Notes: generated from the letters alone by a model not told the origin. 64,000 bases of DNA from Primula veris (GCA_963682055.1 OY821748.1:26810661-26874660), one strand, 5' to 3'; shown: positions 21,548 to 32,480, counted from the first letter of the stretch. Made by a program: numbers and translations.

Positions 21548-23176
21548 TCAGAGATTAGGATACTTCCTCTTCATCTCATTCTCGTGTTCCCAAGTTGCCT
21601 CCTCGGCCCCGTGGTGTTTCCAAACCTCCTTTACTAATCTAATTATTTTTCCTCGAAGTTCCTTTTCTTGCACGTCGATAATCCTAGTAGGTCCCACTTC
21701 GTAGGTCACATCCGCCCTAACCTCAGTGTCCTCAAAGTCCACTACGTGTGAAGGGTCGTGATGGTACTTTTTCAACATTAACACATGGAACACCGGGTGA
21801 ACCCCCGCCAACTTTGGTGGCAAGTCCAACCGATATGCAACTTCTCCAACTCGGTCCACGATCTCAAATGGTCCGATAAATCTAGGGCTCAACTTCCCTT
21901 TAGAGCCAAACCTCATAATCCCTCTTCTGGGCGAAACTCGCAAAAATACTTGATCCCCCTTTTCGAACTCCAAAGGTCTCCTCCTCCTATCCGCATAACT
22001 CTTTTGCCTACTTCGAGCCGTCTCAAGCTTTTGTCGAATTAACTTAATCTTTTCTGTCGTTTCTTGAACCAATTGCGGTCCTAATATTTCTGCTTCTCCC
22101 ACCTCGGTCCAACACACCGGAGACCTACAGGGCCGCCCGTTTAAAGCCTCGAAAGGTGTCATGCCAATACTAGCTTGAAAGCTATAATTATACGCAAACT
22201 CCACTAAGGGTAGATGGCTCTCCCAGCCTCCCTTGAAGTCATTTACGCATGCGCGCAACATATCCTCTAGCACTTGGATAGTCCGCTCCGATTGTCCATC
22301 CGTTTGGGGATGAAACGCCGTACTCATTGTCAACTTGGTCCCTAAGGCATTTTGCAATGCGCCCCAGAACCTCGACACAAACCTTGCGTCTCGATCCGAT
22401 ACTATCGAAATTGGTACCCCATGAAGTCTAACAATTTCCTTGATATACTTTCGTCCCAAGATTTCCACCGAGTTCGTCATCTTAATTGCAATGAAGTGTG
22501 CGGATTTGGTTAAACGGTCGACCACAACCCACACCGCATCATTCCCACTTACCGATTTAGGTAAGTTGGTCACAAAATCCATTGCTATCCTTTCCCACTT
22601 CCATTCCGCCACCGGTAAAGGTTGGAACATACCCGCCGATCTTTGGTGTTCCGCCTTCACTTGTTGGCAAGTTAGGCACTTGCTAACATATGAAGCTGCA
22701 TCTCGTTTCATTCCGGGCCACCAAAATTGTCTCTTCGCATCATGATACATTTTCGTTCCGCCGGGGTGAACGGCTAATCGGGAGTGGTGAAACTTCTTTA
22801 ATACCTCGTTCCTCATATTTTCTGTCACATAAGTCCTTCCTTTAAATCATAGTCCTCCATCGGTTCCTTTCGTCCAACCATCTAATCCTTCGCTAGAACC
22901 CATCAGTTTCTCATATCTCTCCACTTTCTCGTCCCCATCTTGTGCTTCCAGAACCCTACTCACAAGTTCCGGTTGTACCACTATTGTGTACAAAGTTCCC
23001 GCATTAACATGTCCCAACTCCAAGTCGAACTCGTTCACTTTTCCCATCATCCTCCATTCCTCGATCGCCACATGCGCTAAGGTAGCATGGGACTTTCGAC
23101 TCAAAGCATCTGCCACTACATTGGCCTTTCCCGGATGATAGTGCAAGTCGTAGTCGTACTGTTCCAAATATTCCAT
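21548..23176 (-). pseudogene. Gypsy integrase with chromodomain-like tail
   Basis: Integrase inserts the cDNA into the chromosome. The largest open piece (21,548-22,828) shows the HHCC zinc region ([11 protein letters not shown], then [11 protein letters not shown]), the catalytic core with [10 protein letters not shown] (first Asp), [14 protein letters not shown] (second Asp) and TDGQSERT (Glu), [12 protein letters not shown], and a C-terminal chromodomain-like segment ending [21 protein letters not shown] at 22,847 interrupts the frame before the zinc region. The piece upstream (22,847-23,176) holds YHPGKANVVADALSRK, the end of RNase H. Confidence 0.9.
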
Positions 23177-23179
23177 CCA

Positions 23180-24673
23180 TCATCGTTGTCGCATATTTAG
23201 ATCACGTTGGGTAAAGATATTCCCTAAGCTCTTGTGATCCGAGAACACTTCGAACTTTTCCGCGAACAAATAATGCCTCCATATCTTCAACGCATGAACT
23301 ATTGCCGCTAGTTCTAGGTCATGAGTCGGATAGTTCTTTTCGTGAATCTTTAGTTGTCGTGAAGCATATGCGATAACCTTTCCGTCTTGCATCAAGACGC
23401 AACCCAAACCTTCCTTCGAAGCATCACAATACACTTGGTAACCCTTCCCTTGCTCGGGAATCACTAGTATGGGAGAACTAGTCAACCGCTTCTTGAGCTC
23501 TAGGAAAGCTTTCTCGGAAGCCTCACTCCACACGAACTTCACCCCCTTCTTAGTAAGGTAAGTCATTGGAGTCGCTAACTTCGAGAAATCCTTGACGAAC
23601 TGTCGATAGTATCCAGCTAAACCCAAGAAACTTCGAATCTCGAACACATTTTTCGGTTGTGTCCAATTCAAAACCGCCTCAATTTTTGTCGCGTCCACCT
23701 TTACCCCTTCTTCCGAGATCACATGCCCAAGAAATTTCACCTCATTTAACCAAAATTCACATTTGCTAAATTTCCCGTAAAGTTGGTACTCCCTCAACGT
23801 GAGCAACGCTAAACGGAGATGCTCCTCGTGTTCCTCTCTTGAACTTGAGTAGATCAAGATATCGTCGACGAAGACTACCACAAACTTGTCGAGATACTCC
23901 TTAAAGATTCGATTCATTAACTCCATAAATGCCGCCGGCGCATTAGTTAACCCGAATGGCATGACCATAAACTCATAGTGACCATACCGGGTCCTAAAGG
24001 CCATTTTCGAAATATCCTCATCCTTCACCCTCAATTGGTGATAGCCTGATCGCAAGTCAATTTTTGAAAAGAACGTCGCTCCCTTCAGTTGGTCAAATAG
24101 ATCATCAATTCGAGGTAGTGGGTACTTATTCTTAATAGTCACCCTATTTAGCTTTCTATAGTCGATGCACATCCTCATCGATCCATCCTTCTTTTGCACG
24201 AACAAGGCCGGTGCCACCCATGGTGACGTACTCCGCCTAATAAACCCCTTTTCTAGCAGTTATTCTAACTGCTTACTTAACTCCTTCAATTCTGCTGGTG
24301 CCAAGCGGTACGGGGAAATGTCTATGGGTACCGTTCCCGGTACCAAGTCGATAGAAAAATCTAACCCTCTTTTCGGTGGTAACCCCGGTAGATCCTTCGG
24401 AAACACATCTCTAAAGTCGTCCACTACGCGTGGCCACATTTCCACCTCCTCGTCGTTATCCACTATCGAGAGACTAGCCAAAAGACAAGACAGGTTGCCC
24501 TCAACCCGCTTGGAATAATAAGGAATAGAAGAAAGGGTAGCGTCCCTTTCCCCATGAAAGAACACCTCATCTCCGGATGAAGTAGTAAGGAAAACTTTTC
24601 GTCGAACACAATCGATGAAAGAGTTGAAATGAACCAACCAGTCCATTCCAAGTATCACGTCGAATCCCGACAT
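23180..24673 (-). pseudogene. Gypsy reverse transcriptase and RNase H
   Basis: The RT copies element RNA and the RNase H removes it. Visible: GMDWLVHF (end of protease region), [36 protein letters not shown], the catalytic FVDD in [23 protein letters not shown], and RNase H with [15 protein letters not shown] and [19 protein letters not shown] at 24,260 falls between KQLE and [13 protein letters not shown] at 23,180 follows NMRQR. Each matches a single-base change from a sense codon. Confidence 0.9.
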
Positions 24674-24684
24674 CTCTATGACAA

Positions 24685-24957
24685 CTAATCAAATATAAAC
24701 ACATGGTCCGCGACCATCATTTCACAAGACCGACACACTCGGTCCAACACAACTCGACCCCCAATAGGAGTCTCTACAACGATCGGGTTCTCTAGAATCC
24801 CAATTTCTAACGACAAAGACTCAACTAAACTTCTAGATATAAAAGAACGCGAAGCCCCCGTATCAAAAAGAACATGTGCCCAAGATGAGCACACAAGAAC
24901 CATACCTTGTACATTTTCCGGATCTACTTGGTGTGGCAACTGTGGCAAGGGATACAA
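24685..24957 (-). pseudogene. Gypsy aspartic protease
   Basis: Contains the active-site LFDTGASRSFIS of retroviral-type aspartic proteases, which cut the polyprotein. It is in a different frame from the pieces on either side, so at least two indels flank it (one between about 25,200 and 24,960, one near 24,680). Confidence 0.85.
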
Positions 24958-25026
24958 ACGAGCCTGAGCTGGTGGGTTTCCTTGCGGTCCTCGATTTCCC
25001 CCATGATTTCCTCGGTTTCCCGGGCC

Positions 25027-26335
25027 CTAGTAGCCTCCTCGGTAGTTCCCACGGTTTCCCCACTTGGTGGTTACCTCGAAACCCTCCCCCTTGGTTCCCA
25101 GGTAATTGGTGTGGTGGTACGAATCCTGGTCCTCTTGGTGGTAGTGGTGGCAACCTAGGTTGGTTAAATGGCCGGTTGGTGTCGATTCTTCCTTGTCCCC
25201 CGGGACAAAACCTTGCCGTATGTCCCATTCGGTTGCATGTCCTACATTAGACCCTAGGACACTCGAATTGTCGATGGCTCGCGTCCCCATAGTGGAAACA
25301 CGCTCCCCTTATGATGACGTTTGTCGGCGGTGGATTAAAACTCCTCTCTCCTCTTCCCGGTTGTTGAAATCGCGAATTATTCGCCATATCCCAAGTCCGC
25401 TTCTTATCTTCCCTCGGAGCATTTCCGGTTTTCGATTTCTCCGAGATTCTCTTGCTATGGAGTAGAGCTCCTTCCATAGCTTGGGCTGATTTTACCAATT
25501 CATTATAGTTGACATGTCAAGCCGATGCCAATTGTAACGAGATGGTCGGATTCAACCCCTTCATGAATCTCCTACATTTTTCCGCACCCCCTAGAACCGA
25601 GTCTGGGGCATACCTCGAGAGTGAGGTAAACTTTAGCTGGTATGCTTGAACGGTCATACCCCCTTGATAGAGTTCATCGAACCGCCTCCTCATTTCATCC
25701 TTATAAGAATCGGGAAGAAACTGTCGATTGAACAATTCGATGAATTCATTCCAGTCGATGTTGGTTATGTCGTAAGTATCCACGATCCCTAACCACCACT
25801 TCCGTGCTACACCCTTTAGGTGAAACTGGGCCATATTCACTCGTTGTTCCCCATCTACGATACCCGCTGCCGACAAGTACTTCTCCATTTCGTCCACCCA
25901 TCCTTCAGCCATGGATGGTTCACCTACCCCATCGAAGGTGGAAGCCCCCAATCGGGTGAAGTTAAGCAATCCATTGTTGCTTGAACTCCCAGCTTGTGCA
26001 TTATGCACCATCATTTGCACCACCTTCTGAAGGTCGGTCATCACTTGATTAGCATTGACCGTTTCTGGTTCAGGTGCAAAGGTCTCTTCTTCTTCCACAT
26101 TCACTTCCCCATACACATTCTCAGCCTCGGGTTGCTCAAGAGGTGGGGCATTAGTGTTACCTCTCCTCCCACGATTTCTTGCAGTCCTTCTTCCTCTAGT
26201 TGCTCCACACCCCCTTGGAGCTTTTCTTCCTCCTCCATTTGTCCTACCTCGGGTAGCCGCACAGCTTGATGGTGATGCGCCCCCGCGTGTAGCTGGTCTC
26301 CTTCCACTAGTACTTGTGGTAATAGCCATTAACAT
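25027..26335 (-). pseudogene. Gypsy gag (capsid and nucleocapsid)
   Basis: Starts at 26,335 (MLMAITTSTSG). A basic Arg/Gly-rich N-terminus is followed by an acidic stretch. The retrotransposon-gag core follows, with WWLGIVDTY, FNRQFLPDSYKDEMRRRF and YQGGMTVQAYQLKFTSLSRY. Two zinc knuckles follow near 25,290-25,200: CFHYGDASHRQFEC, where the second Cys is Tyr, and CNRMGHTARFC, preceded by its first Cys, which is intact. Stops lie at 25,517 (TGA) and 25,247 (TAA, between the knuckles). A Pro/Gly-rich linker leads to the protease. Confidence 0.85.
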
Positions 26336-26639
26336 TTAAAACCGACACTTTAGTTGTCTTACTCGACACTACTACTCATACATGTATATTCATACATGAT
26401 AAAAGCTCGGTTTACAAATCAATCACTTTATCAAGCTTTCTAAGGTTCAAAAACTGATTTTTACGAATTCCCAATTTCGACGATATAACGCTTTGACTTT
26501 TCCAAAAATAGAAACTGAAAATTCTGAAAAGCCAGAAAGATAGAGTACTGAAAATCGAAGCCAACGGTTCAAGCGGAACTAGAATCGGAGTTAAAACGAA
26601 GAAGTTAGAAGCGTTTGAAGTATAACGAGAAAAATAGCA

Positions 26640-26830
26640 AAATTGCCAGAACACGACCGATCGTTTTGGAAAACGACCGATCGTTTTTGATCAAAATCCT
26701 TCCAGTGAGGTCACAAAAAATTCGACTGATCGTTTCGGGAAAACGACCGATCGTTTTTGGTACAATTTCTTCCAGAGAGTCAGAAAAATTTCGACAGATC
26801 GTTTTGGGCAAACGACCGATCGTTAAACAG
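26640..26830 (-). repeat. Paired CGACCGATCGTTT repeats in the gypsy leader
   Basis: Six copies of a near-palindromic word close to ACGACCGATCGTTTT occur at about 26,652, 26,672, 26,722, 26,742, 26,790 and 26,811. They form three pairs. Members of a pair are 20 bp apart and pairs are about 70 bp apart. They lie in the untranslated leader between the primer site and gag. They could bind protein, or form RNA stem-loops for dimerisation or packaging. Confidence 0.75.
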
Positions 26831-27475
26831 CAGAAAATAAAGATTCAAAAACGCAAAATTTCTCAACAATCGTAATATCCTACATGGCATATATCGCACA
26901 AATCACCCATTTAAGTCCACAAACTTATTACGATCAACATCCATTCGCATAAAATGTACTTTAACACATAAGTTAATAATTTAGAAAACACCTTCTGTAA
27001 GACCATCTACAACACAATTTTCACACTCTAATAGTACGCTACTACTTGACATGCCAACTTATACCTCATACACATCATATAAATCTACGCACGCACACAA
27101 ACAGCACAAAAGTGCGAGGGATAACCCATCACGATACGTTATTCTAAAGCACCCGAGCGTCCTCGCATACTCTAGAGTTCCACATCGCTAAGGTATTCCT
27201 TCACACATACCGACGAGAAGTCCACCCACTAGTTTGGCGAGCCGTGATCAACAAGCGTCCTCATTGTCCCCAACTTGCCTCACATGTGGACTTTCCTTCC
27301 ATCAACTAATACTAAATTCTATCTATATGTCATAAGCTAAATGCAACCCCCCGTTTTTTGAAAAAGTTTAAGTTTTTTTTTTTTATGGAAAAAGTTTTGT
27401 GAAAATGATACGATGGATCTTGGTCCAATGGTTACCCATCTTCCCGTCGTCCCAAAGTATACAAGAACCTAGTTA
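26831..27475 (-). other. Gypsy 5' leader, non-coding
   Basis: Sequence between primer site and repeat array with no substantial open frame. A T-rich tract lies at 27,365-27,385. Confidence 0.6.
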
Positions 27476-27487
27476 GCTCTGATACCA
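27476..27487 (-). other. Gypsy primer-binding site (initiator tRNA-Met type)
   Basis: The minus strand reads TGGTATCAGAGC three bases after the 5' LTR end, the standard complement to the 3' end of plant initiator tRNA-Met. Confidence 0.9.
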
Positions 27488-27490
27488 ACT

Positions 27491-29400
27491 TGTCACGCCC
27501 CAAAATCCAAAAGACACGGACGGACATCGAGGCATGACCTTTTTAAATAAAAGAAAAGAGAACCTGTTGGTACAAAATTTAAATTTTAAAAGAAAACACT
27601 AACGAGCTAAAGGAACAAGTAAATAATAATTAAAATGCTTGCCAAACGCGGCTAAACTACCAAAAGGTTTTAACAAAATTATATAATAGGAACTAAACAA
27701 ATGCAATTTGCCCGTAGGCTACAACCTCAAAATTGTTCTAAAATAAAAAGAAAGCGAAAGCCCCGAACCCATGTGATGCATTCCAATGGCTCCTATCCAA
27801 ACGCTTCAACCTATAAAGTACCTGAAATACAAAATTGTAACGGTGAGTCCCACGCACATAACTAGACGAGACGGCACCACAAACACCGTCACTCCATCCC
27901 ATAAATGCAAGAACTCACAAATTCTACAGCTACGATAATCGACGAATAAAAAGAAATATAATGACATTCTACAGCGGGATAAATTAAATAAATTAACTAA
28001 CATCAACACACATCTATAGCATACATGTACCTCTCACGCCACCTACCCCAGTCCGTAAGGTAGGTCATTCCCTATCCCTTCAGCCGTGTTATGTCCCCGG
28101 AATTAGGGAGAGAGATAGACCATTGCAACATAAAAATAGATTTATAGTGCGCACTTGGACCTCTCACGCCACTCGCCCCAGTCCGTAAGACGAGTCATTC
28201 CCTATCCCATCGGCCGTCTTATGTCCCCGGAATTAGGGAGAGACATAGATCATTGCTAACATAAAAGTAAATAGTGCACACTGGGACCTCTCACGCCAGC
28301 TACCGCAGTCCGTAAGGTAGGTCATTCCCTATCCCCTCGGCCGTCTTCTGTCCCCGGAATTAGTGATAGACAGAGACCATTGCCACTACAGCTAAATCAC
28401 AAGGCCTCGGCCAATAATAATAAATCATCCAATTAACACAATCTCATATGTATAAATATTAAGGCCTCGGCCAATAATATTATACTATTCAAATAACACC
28501 ATCTCATACGTCACTTAACGTAATACAACATAACACATAACCACATGTACTAAATTCACAACTAGCCAAACGCTATAACAACATAAAATCACTTTCATGC
28601 ATTTTAACAAACACCTTGTATGCATAAATTACAATTCACCATTATTCAACATAAAATTACCCAATAACATCAATAATTATATAATCACATAATCAACGCA
28701 TAAAACATGCAAACCCATCCATAATCTCATTAATCCGAAATTAATATAACTAACTCATCAATTTCTCCCATTCAAATAAGTGAATAAATCATACAACAAT
28801 TAAACCCAATTAACAATTTATAAACCTAATTAAGATAAAAAGGAATAACCCCCAATTTCTAATAAACGCAAAACCAAATCCTAACATACACCCTCGTCTA
28901 GTCGCAATGGATAACTCCCGTTACCTTTGAGCGTAAAGGAGATGATTCTGGTAATAATCCGCTAACGTGGTTTCTCTTCTTCTTCTTCTTCTTCTTCTTC
29001 TTCTTCTTCTTCTTCTTCTCTTTTCTCTCTTTTTCTCTCTTATTTTTAGGTTTACTGTTTTTTTTTTTGAAGAAAAGTGGGCTGATTTGGAAGATGTAAA
29101 AACTATTTTGAGAATGTTTGTGGTAACGAACTATTTAGTCCCCAAAGTTCTAAAAGTTAACTCATAATCCAAAAATATTGTTTTACTACTCAAAAAGAAC
29201 AAATCTTTAGAAACAAACCTATTGGGTCATTTTTATTAGTAAAATTAGTAACAGGTTTTTAAAATAAAGTTTTTCGGAAGAGTTTCGGTTTTTGGCTAAA
29301 AATTAGTCGAGTGGCCGGTTTTTGGTAAAATTTTGAATAAAACGTTTTTGGATAAATTAAATCATAAATAAAATTACTTATAAAAATACGGGATGTTACA
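27491..29400 (-). repeat. Gypsy 5' LTR, complete
   Basis: 1,910 bp, TGTAACATCCCG to GGGGCGTGACA on the minus strand. It contains three tandem units of about 130 bp (28,020-28,400), each with AATTCCGGGGACA and a CGTCTTACGGACTGGGG-like segment, and a CTT microsatellite (28,970-29,018). The solo LTR at 60,156-62,001 has the same layout. Confidence 0.9.
28970..29018 (+). repeat. CTT microsatellite
   Basis: About 14 uninterrupted CTT units followed by TTCTCT-type sequence. A leucine-rich plus-strand frame here is an artefact of the repeat. The solo LTR has a much shorter AGA tract at the same place (60,540-60,551). Confidence 0.9.
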
Positions 29401-29800
29401 TTTTTTATCTAGTTTTTGAATGGTGCTCTTTAGTTCTTTAAAAAAATTTAAACAGATGTTCTTTGATGCTTTATTTGGTGCTCTTAGCTTATTTCTCCCT
29501 CTTTCTTACTTCTGCTTTTAATTTGATGCTATTTTATGCTATATTCAAATATTTTTGTGAGCAAATTAGACTTCATTCGATTGTTTAATAATCTATATAT
29601 TTTTTTTACTTTTATTTGGTATTTTTTATTGCTCTCTTTTTTTTTTCTCTAATTTTTTAATGGTGCTCTTTGGTTCTTTGGATTTTTATAATCCGAGGCT
29701 CTTTACTTCTCTTTTTTTCTTATTTCTGCATTTAAGTTGATGCTTTTATTTTAACTATATAATGTTTAAATATTTCTTTGTTTTATCATAATGCTATTAT
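29401..29800 (+). repeat. GATGCT/GGTGCT zone, part 3
   Basis: Words such as GGTGCTCTTT, TTTGATGCTT and TTGATGCTAT recur about eight times, in the same orientation as parts 1 and 2. 29,801-30,090 beyond it is AT-rich with an AGAGAAAG-rich tract and no gene. Confidence 0.55.
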
Positions 29801-30090
29801 ACTTTCCGTTATTTTTTCCCACTCGGTTCTCTGTCTTTCAAAAAAGAATATCAAGAAATTTAAGAAAAAAAAAACGGTTTGAGAGAGAGTGAAATAAGGT
29901 ACATATAAGAAAATTAAGGAGGAAAGAGAAATTGTGTGAGATATTTAAAGAGGAAAGAGAAGGATGGAATGGGGGTATTTTAGTACCTACAAGATTTATA
30001 TGTACTAAGTATTAAAGAAGAATCTTGATTTTGGGTTCTCTTATATTAAGATTATAGCAATGTACTAAACAAAAATTAGAGACCATTAGT

Positions 30091-31099
30091 CAAGTCAAGT
30101 GATTCAACTTTGTCTTAAAAATATCCTTCATCGTTGTTTATACCATTTGGATCCTCAATAGAGTCATTCATATCCACTCGGTTAGAACTTTCCATGCCAA
30201 CTTTGTATGCTAGAATTGGAGATGGGGCTCATTGAAGTAGTATATTTAGAGTTGGAATATCAAGCTTGTGCCCAACACTCCATAGAAAAGTGAGGACATA
30301 TAACAAAAAAGTTGGTTTACTATAAAAAAAGATATTGGAATGACTTGGAACATAACTAGAGAATCGTTCTGAACTGGGATCGTTGGACTTTTTTGTTCAT
30401 GTTTATCCCAGTCCTATCAAGAGCGCATTTTTTCTTGTGAACATTTTGATGTCCTCCAAATGCTTAACTGCTTGATAACGGTCTCTTGCATAAGCTACAA
30501 GGAAAGTTATTTTTCTCGACTCGGTGTTATTTTTAAAAAATTCGGCTTAAATTTAGAAAATGGGAAAAACTCCACTACTCTTTAGTTTTATCCCTTTTTT
30601 CATTCTTAAATATCTGAATTTGGGTTTTATTTTATCTCGCACATTGAAAAAAAATAACACTGAGTCGAGTTTTTTTTTTTCCTTTTATTTATTGCAAGAG
30701 ATCGTTCTCAAGCAGTCAGCCACTTGGAGGACATCAAAATGCTCATAAGAAAGAACGTGCCCTTGATAGGACCGGGATAAGCATGAACGAAAGCCCAAGG
30801 ATCCCATCACAGAATGCTTCTCTAGTCATGTTTATGTTCCAAGGCTTTCCAATATCTTTTTACAGTCAACCTACTTTTGTGCCATATGTACTCGATTTTC
30901 TTGGGAGTGTTGGACACAAGGTTGATATTCTAGATCTAAATTTGGTACTTTAAAGAGCTCCATCTCTAATTCTAGCATACAAAGTTGGTAAGGAAAGTTC
31001 TAATTCTAGCATATGAATGACTACTCTATTGAGGAACCAAATGGTGTAAACAACGATGAAGGATATTCTGAAGACAAAGGTGAATCACTTGACTTGACT
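30091..31099. repeat. Inverted repeat (long hairpin locus), unit 1
   Basis: Arms 30,091-30,535 and about 30,648-31,099 are inverted copies separated by about 110 bp. Outermost bases are CAAGTCAAGTGATTC and GAATCACTTGACTTG. The right arm on the plus strand has a short frame MNDYSIEEPNGVNNDEGYS (31,012 onward), suggesting the arms derive from a coding sequence, but stops break it and I recognise no family. The layout (arms of about 450 bp, about 80 percent similar by eye) is that of a young hairpin gene or inverted gene-fragment duplication. Unit-2 copy: 53,346-54,356. Confidence 0.75.
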
Positions 31100-31157
31100 C
31101 CCAGGCTCTAATCTCACATACTCGATTCAAACTTGGTGAGAGTGGTGGGGACATCGT

Positions 31158-31350
31158 TAGCAACAAGAACGTGTCACTGGAGTAAAAAAATTTAACTGCC
31201 TTAGTTGAATTTTTTTCCTTTTCCCCTCCCCCCGCATGATCTGTTTTTTTCTTATGGCATTGTGTGTGCCGGTTTGATCTGCTCCCAATTAGTTGTTGCT
31301 TGTTTTCCTATGTTATATTTATTCTATCATTTATCCAAAAAAAAAAAATC
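31158..31350 (+). other. A-tailed segment present only in unit 1
   Basis: About 195 bp ending in ATCATTTATCC plus an A12 run (31,337-31,348). It is absent from unit 2, where AAGAACGT joins TCTTCTCTC directly. The A tail suggests a truncated retroposon 3' end, but no target-site duplication is visible, so a deletion in unit 2 is equally possible. Confidence 0.5.
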
Positions 31351-31469
31351 TTCTCTCTGTCGTAATGATTACTCTATTATTTTTTCAAATGTTTCCCTTA
31401 ATATGGTTCTTTAAAATAGGATGCTCAACATGAATCTAACCTAAAAGACGCAAAAAAGAAACAACAACA

Positions 31470-31487
31470 CCCCCCCCCCCCCCCCCC
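31470..31487 (+). repeat. C18 homopolymer
   Basis: Eighteen C followed by AAGAATGAAGTCGG and a further C run (CCCCCCCC, 31,504-31,511). The unit-2 tract has 34 C. The G-rich minus strand could form quadruplexes, and such tracts are prone to sequencing and assembly error. Confidence 0.9.
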
Positions 31488-31511
31488 AAGAATGAAGTCG
31501 GTTCCCCCCCC

Positions 31512-32334
31512 TATATAATACAACAAAAAACTAATTTATTTGATGGTCTTTTTTCTGTAATGTTAAAGACAATAGTTTTTTTTATTACGACACTTCGGAT
31601 TTTGTAAATTTTTTATGAAGTTTTTTTCGTATGGTAAAAAAAGAAGTTAAAAATCACCCAAAAAATTATACGAAGTAGATGTAAAAAGGCGCCGAACCGG
31701 TCCTAACAGACACATTTCATCTCCCACGTATGTGCAAATAATAAAGCTCAGATGAAACACATATGTTCCCCTACGAACTTCCGAAACTTGTTGTAACATT
31801 TTCACATCTTGTGTCAGCAATTAAGGATCTTCTTGTTGGTCATGATTTTTAACAAAATTTCGTAGTAGCCGAGGATAATTATTTTGTCAATTTTTTTACA
31901 GCCGACCACATCAACGTCAATTTGTTTGGATTCAAAACTTTGGTTTCACTTTTCTTTTGGTATGAACAGAAATTTTGATCCTCCACTCAATGGTGCAAAG
32001 AATTGGTATGTTTGGTTGGATAGAAACCGTGGAGAGACACAACGCATCAAAATATGATCTATCAAATCTAAATTTGGAATCACAACCTATAGGCGGGGAG
32101 TATTAAATCTACTCATTTCAGAAAACATGAGCATACCGTTAAAAGGTGTAAAAAAGTGGAAGAAGAAAAAATATCCAAAAAGAGTATGTATATGACGTTA
32201 GAGATGATGAAATTAATATGTTATGAAGTCCGGGTGTAGAGGGGCACCGAAGCACCACCCCTACCCCAAGGCGCGCGGCGGCTAGGGTTAGGGAAGGGAG
32301 AGAGTTTTACACCTCCTTAAAGATGTTGGTTATT
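31512..32334. other. Non-coding stretch, strongly conserved between units
   Basis: No substantial open frame. A GGCGCCGAACCGG segment (31,688-31,700) and a GC-rich patch AAGGCGCGCGGCGGCTAGGG (32,260-32,285) stand out in AT-rich DNA. It is nearly identical to 54,610-55,430, which is closer than many neighbouring regions. I see no function. Confidence 0.5.
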
Positions 32335-32480
32335 GCTGTTCCTTTATCTTGTATTTTATTTTACCAGTTAGGGGAAAATGATACGAGTGTAAAAAATTAA
32401 CTTGGCAAATAGAGACTATCAAAAAGAGGTTGATTATGGTTATATTTTGATGTTTAGTGAAATAACATCAAATGGAGTCC
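32335..32480 (+). repeat. Repeat R, diverged short copy
   Basis: AGTTAGGGGAAAATGATACG and flanking bases match 20,520-20,650 with substitutions. Unit-2 copy: 55,430-55,578. Confidence 0.55.

Larger units (their letters stand above)
20881..29400 (-). mobile_element. Ty3/gypsy (Tekay-like chromovirus) element, degenerate
   Basis: An 8,520-bp LTR retrotransposon on the minus strand, flanked by TTTTT on both sides. Unit 2 shows the uninterrupted site GGTAGTTTTTTCTCTAG at about 52,665. The order (minus) is 5' LTR, tRNA-Met primer site, a leader with paired repeats, gag, protease, RT-RNase H, integrase with a C-terminal chromodomain-like segment, and a truncated 3' LTR. The chromodomain-like tail and long LTRs point to the Del/Tekay group. 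Five in-frame stops and two frame changes make it non-autonomous. The insertion is absent from unit 2, so it postdates the duplication. Confidence 0.9.

Noticed and set aside
22440..22745. Plus-strand 101-codon frame and other frames opposite gag-pol (24,165-24,518; 24,876-25,465; 25,994-26,339)
   Set aside because: Antisense shadows of integrase, RT and gag with no domain of their own.
28967..29167. Leucine-rich 66-codon frame
   Set aside because: Produced by the CTT microsatellite inside the gypsy LTR.
20881..29400. Endogenous pararetrovirus
   Set aside because: LTRs, tRNA primer site, 5-bp target duplication and an integrase show a Ty3/gypsy retrotransposon; no movement or coat protein is present.
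32275..32310. Telomere-like repeat (CTAGGGTTAGGG)
   Set aside because: Only about one and a half units, not an array.
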